Shown here: positions 42,495-50,249 of the stretch, one piece after another
How positions within the stretch are numbered: position 1 is the first letter of the stretch
Layout of the letters: each line of letters starts with the position of its first letter
Assembly: GCF_017355835.1 (NCBI RefSeq)
Contig: NZ_JAFEWF010000006.1
Location: 186,001-250,000, forward strand
Direction of reading: 5' to 3'
DNA length: 64,000 nucleotides
Source of the DNA: Desertivirga brevis
GTDB lineage: Bacteria > Bacteroidota > Bacteroidia > Sphingobacteriales > Sphingobacteriaceae
Made by a program: the position numbers and the translations under genes
Notes under the pieces: model-generated
Databases searched by the model: none
Seen by the model: only the letters and a program-made list of their open reading frames with translations
Told to the model about the DNA's origin: nothing

Positions 42495-43285
42495 GAAAAT
42501 TACTTCTATCCTTTATATTCTGTTTGCTCCTTGCTCCCATAGTGCAGGGCAGCGATATTATTACGCTTAAATCAAAATACCTGCTGGCTACAGATACTGT
42601 TCTGTTGTTCAAGCCAGAGGGATATAATCAGAAGGATAAGTACCCTGTGGTGTTTTTCCTGCACGGTCATTCGGGCAATTACCGCTCTTATAGTACTTTT
42701 TCAGATCTCCAGGAGTATGCGGATAAATACTCCTGTATAATCGTTTGTCCCGATGGCTTGGAGAAAAGCTGGTACATAGACACACCTGGAAAGCAGGGGA
42801 AGAAATTTGAGCGGTTTTTTATGGAAGAGCTTTTACCCGAGCTTGGTAATCGTTACCAGATAGATAGTAGCAAGTTCTTCATTTCTGGTTTCAGCATGGG
42901 TGGCTTTGGAGCCATGTATCTGTTTATCAAGTATAATTCGGTGTTTAAAAGTGCGGGCAGCACTTCGGGAGTTTTAAACCTCCGTTTTTCGGGATTCAAA
43001 ACCACCACTCTGGCGGAACTGCTGGGACCCTATTCAGATACCAACACTGCTTTCGATTCGTATTCTCCGGTGAATATGCTTGAGCAGCTAAAAGGCACCG
43101 AGAAGCAGATCATTTTCGATTGTGGCACCGAAGATTACCTGTACCCTGCCAACCAACAGTTTCGTGCACAATGTGATAAGTACAAGATAAAGGCGAAATA
43201 TACGGTGCAACCGGGATTACACAATACTGATTATTGGAAGATCACCATCAAGGATCATATGGATTTTTTTTCTAAGCAGTTCTAG
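42491..43285 (+). CDS. Exported alpha/beta hydrolase (esterase D-like)
   Basis: This 264-residue protein has a Sec signal (residues 1-20, APIVQGS). It shows the esterase-family fold: oxyanion segment FLHGHSGNYRSY, nucleophile GFSMGGFGAM, acid residue in CGTEDYLYP, and His in PGLHNTDYWK. Relatives are feruloyl or acetyl esterases and S-formylglutathione hydrolases; in this locus an acyl esterase acting on the glycan is likely. It is coupled to the GH20 gene by a four-base overlap. Confidence 0.85.
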   Translation: MRKLLLSFIFCLLLAPIVQGSDIITLKSKYLLATDTVLLFKPEGYNQKDKYPVVFFLHGHSGNYRSYSTFSDLQEYADKYSCIIVCPDGLEKSWYIDTPGKQGKKFERFFMEELLPELGNRYQIDSSKFFISGFSMGGFGAMYLFIKYNSVFKSAGSTSGVLNLRFSGFKTTTLAELLGPYSDTNTAFDSYSPVNMLEQLKGTEKQIIFDCGTEDYLYPANQQFRAQCDKYKIKAKYTVQPGLHNTDYWKITIKDHMDFFSKQF

Positions 43286-43328
43286 GCCTGACTGGAATGC
43301 AAATAAATTGATTAAAGAATTTTATTGA

Positions 43329-45248
43329 ATGTCGAGATTAAATTTACTAGAGGAGACGCGGTATGAAAAATTGCCGGTCTCCATATATGAGGATCAACTT
43401 ACCGCATCCAAGGTAATAGCAGAACGTATTGCAAACCTGATTAGAACCAAGGATGCTCGCGGGGAAAATACTGTATTAGGGCTGGCCACAGGGGCCAGTC
43501 CGGTGCTGGTGTACCGGGAGTTGGTGCGCTTACACCGGGAGGAGGGCTTAAGCTTTAGAAATGTGATTACCTTCAACCTTGACGAGTATTTTCCGATGTC
43601 CCCTGGTTCAGAGCAAAGCTATGTGTATTTCATGAAGGAACAGCTGTTTGATCATGTGGATATCGCCATGGAAAATGTTCATATTCCTGATGGAACACTG
43701 ACGACTGAGGATGTGGCGGGTTTTTGCCTTGAGTACGAAAGGAAGATAAACAATTATGGAGGAATTGACCTTCAGATCTTGGGAATTGGAAGGACTGGAC
43801 ATATTGGTTTTAATGAACCTGGCTCGGCACCTAATTCGGGCACTCGCCTTGTAACATTAAATGAGATAACCAGAAGTGATGCTGCAAGGGATTTCGGTGG
43901 AAAACAGAATGTGCCCTTGAAAGCGATTACCATGGGAATCGGAACTATATTTAAGGCGAGGGAAATTATCCTGATGGCCTGGAGTGGCAAAAAGGCAGAT
44001 ATCATCAAGAAGTCGGTAGAAGGGGAGGTTTCACCCGAAGTGCCTGCAACTTTCCTTCAATTGTCTGAGAATGTAGAGTTTGTAGTTGACCCGGCTGCTG
44101 CTGCGATGCTTACTCGTAATGATACTCCCTGGTTGGTTAAGGACTGTACCTGGACGCCGAAGTTGGTGAAAAAGGCGGTAATATGGCTGGCGAGGACCAT
44201 TAATAAGCCCATTTTAAAGTTGACAGATGAGGACTATAACAATCATGGTATGTCTCAGCTTGCAACAGAAATGGGACCAGTATATAATATCAACATCAGG
44301 GTATTTAACGAGGTGCAACATACTATAACCGGCTGGCCTGGAGGTAAACCGGATGCAGATGATAGCCAACGACCAGAAAGGGCGGTTCCGGCGAGAAAAC
44401 GATCTCTTATATTTTCTCCTCATCCAGATGATGATGTGATATCCATGGGAGGAACCTTCATCCGCCTTGCGAATCAGGGGCACGAGGTGCATGTTGCCTA
44501 TCAGACCTCCGGAAACACAGCGGTTTGGGACGATGATGTACTTCGCTTCGTTGAGTTTGCTATTGATTTTCAAAGATCACAAGTGGAGGATGTTGCTGGA
44601 ATACAAGGGACTTATAATAGCATGCGGGCTTTCCTTGCTGAAAAACGTCCTAATCAACCTGACACGGCGGAGATTCAGACAGTAAAGGGATTAATCAGAA
44701 AAGGGGAGGCAATTGCTGGTGCCCGCTTCGCAGGCTTGCCGGATGAAAATATTCACTTCATGAACCTGCCATTTTATGAACTTGCTAAGTTGCAGAAAGT
44801 TGCCATTTATGAGGATGATATCCTGCAGACTATGGAATTACTTAATTCTGTAAAGCCTCAGCAGGTTTTTGCTGCCGGCGATTTTGCAGACCCTCATGGT
44901 ACACATAAGGTGTGTTTCGATATTGTTTTGAAAGCCTTGCAGCGCCTTAAGATTACTGAATCTTGGGTTGAGGATTGTTGGCTGTGGCTTTATCGCGGTG
45001 CATGGCACGAGTTTGAGATCCACGAGATCGAAATGGCTGTTCCATTATCCCCCAAGGAGGTTGAGCAAAAAAGGTTAGCCATCTTTAAACACCAGTCGCA
45101 GAAAGACCGGCCAGTATTTCCTGGAGATGACTCACGCGAGTTTTGGGTAAGGGCGGAAGACAGGACAAGCGAAACTGCCGCCGCATATAACCGTTTGGGA
45201 CTGGCGGAATATGAAGCAATAGAGGCGTTTGTACGCTGGAACATATGA
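43329..45248 (+). CDS. nagB: NagB-type deaminase fused to PIG-L-like deacetylase
   Basis: This 639-residue cytoplasmic protein combines two enzymes. Residues 1-270 are a glucosamine-6-phosphate deaminase: VLGLATGASP for phosphate binding, FNLDEYFPM with the catalytic Asp, and GIGRTGHIGFNEPGS with the catalytic His. Residues about 355-620 are a PIG-L/LmbE-like deacetylase: FSPHPDDDVISMGG, and FADPHGTHKVCF with the second metal-binding His. The fusion could remove the acetyl group of GlcNAc-6-phosphate and then deaminate it to fructose-6-phosphate. It is a known arrangement in Bacteroidota. It ends the locus. Confidence 0.9.
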   Translation: MSRLNLLEETRYEKLPVSIYEDQLTASKVIAERIANLIRTKDARGENTVLGLATGASPVLVYRELVRLHREEGLSFRNVITFNLDEYFPMSPGSEQSYVYFMKEQLFDHVDIAMENVHIPDGTLTTEDVAGFCLEYERKINNYGGIDLQILGIGRTGHIGFNEPGSAPNSGTRLVTLNEITRSDAARDFGGKQNVPLKAITMGIGTIFKAREIILMAWSGKKADIIKKSVEGEVSPEVPATFLQLSENVEFVVDPAAAAMLTRNDTPWLVKDCTWTPKLVKKAVIWLARTINKPILKLTDEDYNNHGMSQLATEMGPVYNINIRVFNEVQHTITGWPGGKPDADDSQRPERAVPARKRSLIFSPHPDDDVISMGGTFIRLANQGHEVHVAYQTSGNTAVWDDDVLRFVEFAIDFQRSQVEDVAGIQGTYNSMRAFLAEKRPNQPDTAEIQTVKGLIRKGEAIAGARFAGLPDENIHFMNLPFYELAKLQKVAIYEDDILQTMELLNSVKPQQVFAAGDFADPHGTHKVCFDIVLKALQRLKITESWVEDCWLWLYRGAWHEFEIHEIEMAVPLSPKEVEQKRLAIFKHQSQKDRPVFPGDDSREFWVRAEDRTSETAAAYNRLGLAEYEAIEAFVRWNI

Positions 45249-45319
45249 AGTGTATAAAAGTGTAACCATTGTAGCGTGATTTGCATTAGCGCATAAGAAA
45301 CGATGTCCCGTTCTAGAAT

Positions 45320-45358
45320 ACTGGTTGTAGGTTAAGCGTTAGCGGTCCTACGACCGGT
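45320..45358. repeat. REP-like palindrome, copy 6
   Basis: ACTGGTTGTAGGTTAAGCG...GGTCCTACGACCGGT, with one G-T pair and one mismatch in the stem. It lies 70 bases after the glycan locus. Confidence 0.85.
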
Positions 45359-45379
45359 GACGGATTTGAACTTTCATAC

Positions 45380-45430
45380 AAAAAGCCCTGAGCTATGAGA
45401 GCAGCAGGGCAACCTAAACCTTATCACAAT
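45380..45430 (-). terminator. Dispersed terminator-like hairpin, copy 3 (inverted)
   Basis: Reverse complement of the units at 12651 and 16494: leader, then GCCCTG...CAGGGC hairpin and a T run on the minus strand. Relative to the other copies a stem mismatch has become a pair, which supports selection on the structure. On the plus strand it follows the last gene of the glycan locus. Confidence 0.7.
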
Positions 45431-45872
45431 TTAATCTTTATACTATAAAAAACTGGAACAAGTTTCATTTTCATTTAATCTGACTACCTGATCATCGCCA
45501 CATTTTTAAAGCCAACTCCTACTGATAATACGGTCTGCGTTACTAAACCGGTATTAATTTGAACACCTGTGTGCTGACCGACTTCCATACAAATATATAC
45601 TACTTAGAGCTTCTCATTCCTTAAAATATCCTTAAAATATCTCCTTAATGGTAAGTTTTAAGGCTTCTTTAAGTTATTAAACGAATAATTGGAACAGTTT
45701 AACATGGAGCTGTTTCTGGGTTGACTACTCCTGCACTTTTACCGTCAAAAACTGGTGTGAGGAAAAGGACCCATTTCTAGTACCGTAGGAAAAAATCATA
45801 AAAAATTAATCTCGTTCGTAGTAACATCGGCCTTTCAGGTATTAAACTAGCAAGAGGCATTAAAAGTTAGAA
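45431..45872. other. Intergenic region before mprF
   Basis: About 440 bases. The minus strand could encode a 34-residue peptide (45484-45588) ending in a Val/Gly-rich strand; it may be a scrap of a beta-barrel gene but is unsupported. The AT-rich part after 45600 probably carries the mprF promoter; no clear motif seen. Confidence 0.4.
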
Positions 45873-48452
45873 ATGATTAAAAAGATCAAAAACCTGTTTA
45901 TACAACCTAAATTATATCTAAGTGAAATTACAGGCGTCCTTCTGCTTATTCTGGCCATCTATTTTATTAAAAGTCAGGGTGATGAGCTGAAGAACGTAAA
46001 TACCTATATGCGGGAGGGCAATGCTTTTTGGATTACAGTTGGTATACTATTAAGTGCTGGCTATATTATCCTGCAGGCGTTGATGTACCAGTCGAGCTTT
46101 AAGGCGACTCAACTTAAAATTTCTCTGTGGGACTGCATCGTTTTGTTTTTAAAGAGGAATCTGATCAGTATTTTCCTCCCAGGAGGAAGCATTACGTCCC
46201 TCGCTTTTTTCACTAAAGATATACAGAAGGAGGCCCAGGAAGAAAACCGTACGAGGATCCATTTCGCAAGTACTATCTATGGTTTTACCGGTATTGTCTC
46301 GATCATTATCCTTGCCATTCCCGTTCTAATCTATTTGGCAATGAGTGGCGAAAGCTGGCAGAACGCTAATAATGCTGCGGCGATCCTTGTATTTTTTATT
46401 ATTCTGATCATTTATCTTCTAACCTCTTATTTTAAAAAGGGCTGGGTATTTAGGTTAGTCGACCGTTTCGTGCCTCAAATAAATACGGAGTTTAGAGCTT
46501 TTCCTGGTTTTAAAAAGCAGTTTGTTTATGTAAACATTTATGCTCTTCTTATTGACGTGGTTGGCGTGGTTCACCTATACATTGCTATGTTGGCGATGGG
46601 CCACGATGCCAGCTGGAAGGTTTCGCTGATTGGTTACGTGGTTGCCACCTTACTATTAGTCATATCTCCGTTTCTGCGAGGGGTAGGAGCAATTGAATTT
46701 TCATTAACAATGATCTTAAAGCATTATGGATACACCACATCAGAAGCTTTAGCTATCACGCTTATCTACCGTTTATTCGAATTCTGGATTCCGGTTATGG
46801 CCGGAATAGCCAGCTTTGTTTTACGGAAGGGAAATATGGTCTTGAGAGTGATACCCGCCTTTCTCTTGTTCGGCCTGGGGATGATAAATATTATTTCCGT
46901 TTTAACCCCTTCCCTCGGTTACCGGGTTCGCTTATTAAGATCTTTCTTAACTGCTGATACCATTCATGCATCTAATTACCTTGTTTTTATAGCCGGGTTG
47001 CTGCTGGTGATCACTTCGGCTTTCCTGATCAGGGGATTAAAAAATGCCTGGCGCTTTGCAATTCTCCTTTGTTGCCTTTCTTTGATCGGTAATTTAACAA
47101 AGGCGATAGATTACGAGGAATCTATCCTTGCGCTGGCTGTGATATTCGTTTTATGGTTTACCAGGAAACAATATTATATCCGCAGTGATAAGCGTTTACA
47201 GACAGTAGGGGTAGGAACCTCCCTGCTTATCCTGGCCGGAATTACGGTTTACGGAATCACTGGTTTTTATTTCCTGGATAAAAAGCACTTTGGGATCGAC
47301 TTCAACCTGGGAGATTCGATAGAGCATACTTTATTGAATTTTATTCTGATGGATATAGACTCCCTGAATCCGCTCACACGTTTTGCTGCTGCTTTCCTGG
47401 ATACCATCCGGATTAGCGGGATTTTTTCCCTGGGTTTTATTTTGTACTCCCTGTTGAAACCTTATTTTATTTCGGTGAAGCATAGTGAGGAGGATTTTCT
47501 TCGTGCAAAAGGGCTGATCGAAGAGTATGGGTGTTCCCCTGTAGACTATTTCAAAACCTATGTAGATAAGCTGCTATATTTCGGTCGTAGGCGAAACGGA
47601 CTTATCGCCTATAAAATGGCCAACAGTTTTGCCATTGTTTTAGAAGAGCCGGTTTGCCAAACCGTGGAAGACAAAGTGGTCTTGATAGAAGAATTCGAGG
47701 AGTTTTGTATCGAGTGTGGTCTCCGGCCGGCTTATTACCGCGTAGAAGAGAGTAGTTTGGGTCTCTTTGAAGCAATGGGAAAGAAATCTCTTATTATCGG
47801 ACAAGAAGCTATTGTTGATCTCGAGAAGTTCAGCCTGGAAGGGAAAGACAAGAAATCTATGCGTAATGGCCTGAACAGTTTGCAAAAAAAGGGCTTAAAA
47901 ACGAAGGTTTACCATGCGCCCGTTAAAGATGGTGTTCTTCAAAAACTAAAATACGTATCGGATGATTGGCTTAAAAGTACTCAACGTGAGGAAATTGTAT
48001 TTACTCAGGGAATGTTTAGTTGGGAAGAGCTCAAAAACCAAACGATCATAACTGTAGAGAATGAGGATGAAAAGATATTCGGTTTTTTGAACATCATACC
48101 CAACTACGCACCGGGGGAAGCCACGTACGACCTGATCCGCAAAATTGAAGAGGCTCCGGGAGGGGTGAATGATGCCTTGATCGTCGCTCTGATCGAATAC
48201 TGCAAAGGACAAAATTTCCGTTACCTCAATCTGGGCCTGGCTCCTTTGTCGGGTATTGACCATGCCCGGGACTTGCCGGAAAAGACGCTGAAGTTTGCCT
48301 ACGAGAAGCTCCAGCAGTTCAGGCACTACCGCGGATTGAGGGATTTTAAAGAGAAATTTCAACCCATTTGGCATAACAAATACCTGATCTATGAACATCA
48401 CTACGACTTGATCTCCTTGCCGAAGGCTTTAAATAAAGTTATGAAACCTTGA
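45873..48452 (+). CDS. mprF: MprF-like aminoacyl-phosphatidylglycerol synthase/flippase
   Basis: This 859-residue inner-membrane protein has an N-terminal region of many transmembrane helices (about residues 15-500), of which the first seven or eight resemble the flippase domain. The C-terminal cytoplasmic part (about 520-850) is the DUF2156 synthase with landmarks such as GLIAYKMANSFAIVLEEPV, SMRNGLNSLQKKGLK, and FRYLNLGLAPLSG. MprF transfers lysine or alanine from aminoacyl-tRNA to phosphatidylglycerol and flips the product, raising resistance to cationic peptides. It is followed after 7 bases by an AcvB/VirJ-like hydrolase gene. Confidence 0.92.
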   Translation: MIKKIKNLFIQPKLYLSEITGVLLLILAIYFIKSQGDELKNVNTYMREGNAFWITVGILLSAGYIILQALMYQSSFKATQLKISLWDCIVLFLKRNLISIFLPGGSITSLAFFTKDIQKEAQEENRTRIHFASTIYGFTGIVSIIILAIPVLIYLAMSGESWQNANNAAAILVFFIILIIYLLTSYFKKGWVFRLVDRFVPQINTEFRAFPGFKKQFVYVNIYALLIDVVGVVHLYIAMLAMGHDASWKVSLIGYVVATLLLVISPFLRGVGAIEFSLTMILKHYGYTTSEALAITLIYRLFEFWIPVMAGIASFVLRKGNMVLRVIPAFLLFGLGMINIISVLTPSLGYRVRLLRSFLTADTIHASNYLVFIAGLLLVITSAFLIRGLKNAWRFAILLCCLSLIGNLTKAIDYEESILALAVIFVLWFTRKQYYIRSDKRLQTVGVGTSLLILAGITVYGITGFYFLDKKHFGIDFNLGDSIEHTLLNFILMDIDSLNPLTRFAAAFLDTIRISGIFSLGFILYSLLKPYFISVKHSEEDFLRAKGLIEEYGCSPVDYFKTYVDKLLYFGRRRNGLIAYKMANSFAIVLEEPVCQTVEDKVVLIEEFEEFCIECGLRPAYYRVEESSLGLFEAMGKKSLIIGQEAIVDLEKFSLEGKDKKSMRNGLNSLQKKGLKTKVYHAPVKDGVLQKLKYVSDDWLKSTQREEIVFTQGMFSWEELKNQTIITVENEDEKIFGFLNIIPNYAPGEATYDLIRKIEEAPGGVNDALIVALIEYCKGQNFRYLNLGLAPLSGIDHARDLPEKTLKFAYEKLQQFRHYRGLRDFKEKFQPIWHNKYLIYEHHYDLISLPKALNKVMKP

Positions 48453-48459
48453 TTTACAG

Positions 48460-49143
48460 ATGCAGAGTTTAAAAAATATTATAGCTGTTATTATCCTGTG
48501 TACTATGACTGGCTTCACGGCCTTTTCACGAAGTGCCGCAGATCTACCTTTAAATGTGCTCAAACCGAAGACGGATAAAGGCGATAGGTTAATTCTGTTT
48601 GTTACCGGCGATGGTGGGTGGAATAGTTTCAGCGAGCAATTGGCGAAGGCTTATACTGCTCAGGGTGTTCCCGTTTTAGCATTAAATAGCCTTAAATATT
48701 TTTGGAAAAAGAAAAATCCGCAGGAAGCGGCAAACGACATTTCGGCTTTATTGAATAAGTATACCAAAGAATGGCAGAAGTCGGAGATCGTCTTGGTAGG
48801 CTACTCTTTCGGCGCCGACGTTATTCCGTTTATCTACCGGCGTCTTCCTGAAACCTTAAGGGATAAGATCGTGCTCCTCCAGCTGCTTTCACCCGCTTCT
48901 TTTACCGATTTTGAAATTCACATTTCAGATCTTTTTGGTTCCAAAAATCCTGTAAGATCAATGAACATAGGAGCTGAATTAAAACAGGCAGATGTGCCAA
49001 CGCTATGTTATTATGGAAGGCAGGAAGCGGAAAAGCCTTTGGCAAATCAACAAAAGGAGGGATTTAAAGTTGTATTACTGCCAGGCGATCACCACTATAA
49101 GAACAGCTTCACGGAAATAGCCAAGGCTGCTGCCTCGAGGTAA
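48460..49143 (+). CDS. AcvB/VirJ-like lysyl-phosphatidylglycerol hydrolase, periplasmic
   Basis: This 227-residue protein has a Sec signal (about residues 1-27, ending TAFSRSA). Its alpha/beta-hydrolase fold shows the VirJ-type marks: FVTGDGGWNSFSEQLAKA, then LNSLKYFWKKKNPQEAANDI, then nucleophile motif VLVGYSFGADVIPF, LLSPASFTDFEIH and late GDHHYKN with the catalytic His. In Agrobacterium, AcvB hydrolyses lysyl-PG made by LpiA (an MprF homologue). It is encoded 7 bases after mprF, so a turnover role is likely. Confidence 0.85.
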   Translation: MQSLKNIIAVIILCTMTGFTAFSRSAADLPLNVLKPKTDKGDRLILFVTGDGGWNSFSEQLAKAYTAQGVPVLALNSLKYFWKKKNPQEAANDISALLNKYTKEWQKSEIVLVGYSFGADVIPFIYRRLPETLRDKIVLLQLLSPASFTDFEIHISDLFGSKNPVRSMNIGAELKQADVPTLCYYGRQEAEKPLANQQKEGFKVVLLPGDHHYKNSFTEIAKAAASR

Positions 49144-49160
49144 AATAATTTTTATGGGAT

Positions 49161-49889
49161 ATGTATATGCGGTCTTTCCACATCAAGCTGTTATTCCTTT
49201 CTCTTGTACTATCCTTCCTCTTTAGTTCTTGCACTTTATTGTTTAGGTATCGCACCGTTAATCACAGAGGCGTTGAGAAAGAGGATTTTGGACTTCCGGT
49301 TATTCTTTATGGCTCATCAGCTCCAACTTCCAGGAAAATGGTGTTACTGCTTTCGGGAGACGGAGGCTGGCTTGAATTTAATGATAAGCTTGCAGTTGAG
49401 TTCTCCAAAAATGGGTATAATACTTTAGGGTTTAATAGCCGGACTTACTTCTGGCGATCACGAAGTCCGGAAGAAGCTTCCCGGGATTTAACCAAACTTA
49501 TTGCTAGATATGCCAGGGCCTGGAATGCCACCCAAATCGTACTTGCTGGCTATTCCTTCGGTGCCGATGTAACCCCATTTGTCTATAACCGCTTGCCCGA
49601 GAATCTAAAGAAACGGGTAGTTGCTATTCAATTACTATCTCCTTTTTTATCAACAGACTTTAAGGTTCATTTTAGTGATCTGATCGGTCCGGGTAAAGAT
49701 GATCGCACTTATAAGGTGAAAAACGAAGTAGCTAAGATCAGAATACCTGTTTACTGTTTCTATGGAGAGGAAGAAGAACCCAAGTCGTTGCTGGGCATAA
49801 AAAGAAGGAACTTTATCCTTACCCTGGTTCAGGGAGATCACGAATATGAAAATGCCTATAAGCAAATCGTGAATTCCTTGAACCGGTAA
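49161..49889 (+). CDS. AcvB/VirJ-like hydrolase, lipoprotein paralogue
   Basis: This 242-residue protein is a paralogue of its upstream neighbour: LLLSGDGGWLEFNDKLA, FNSRTYFWRSRSPEEASRDL, VLAGYSFGADVTPF, LLSPFLSTDFKVH and QGDHEYEN line up with it. Its signal ends in a lipobox (LFSSC), so it is probably anchored in a membrane, perhaps the outer one. Either ATG 49161 or ATG 49167 could be the start. With the first copy it may act on aminoacyl-PG in different layers of the envelope. Confidence 0.82.
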   Translation: MYMRSFHIKLLFLSLVLSFLFSSCTLLFRYRTVNHRGVEKEDFGLPVILYGSSAPTSRKMVLLLSGDGGWLEFNDKLAVEFSKNGYNTLGFNSRTYFWRSRSPEEASRDLTKLIARYARAWNATQIVLAGYSFGADVTPFVYNRLPENLKKRVVAIQLLSPFLSTDFKVHFSDLIGPGKDDRTYKVKNEVAKIRIPVYCFYGEEEEPKSLLGIKRRNFILTLVQGDHEYENAYKQIVNSLNR

Positions 49890-50249
49890 ACGGAGGTTGT
49901 GGTAGGTGTAATAATTATCGTGGAAAATTGGGGATTACAATAGAATTAATGTAGACTCTTTTTCTAAAAAAGGAAAAGCACATAGCCACTAGGCCGGCGA
50001 GCTTGTACGTAAAAACTTTCCTATAGCTTTGTTTTTCAGGTCACTAATTTATCTTCTAAGATCGTCACCGTCAATTTCTTTTTTCGGTTAGTTTTTTGCT
50101 CAAAGAGCAATAAGTAAAGATTGTCGGGAAATTAACGCATCCCCAATTCTCTTTTTTCTTTTTTGTCCTTTTGATGAGTTTAGGACAATAGCTGTAAGAT
50201 TTTTTAATGTTAACGCCGGATTCTCCCTGTATCCGTAATTCTTTTAATA
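49890..50249 (+). other. Intergenic leader before large surface protein
   Basis: About 360 bases with long T-rich runs (around 50150-50175) and no gene. It should contain the promoter of the type IX cargo gene at 50250; I cannot place a clear -33/-7 pair. Confidence 0.5.
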
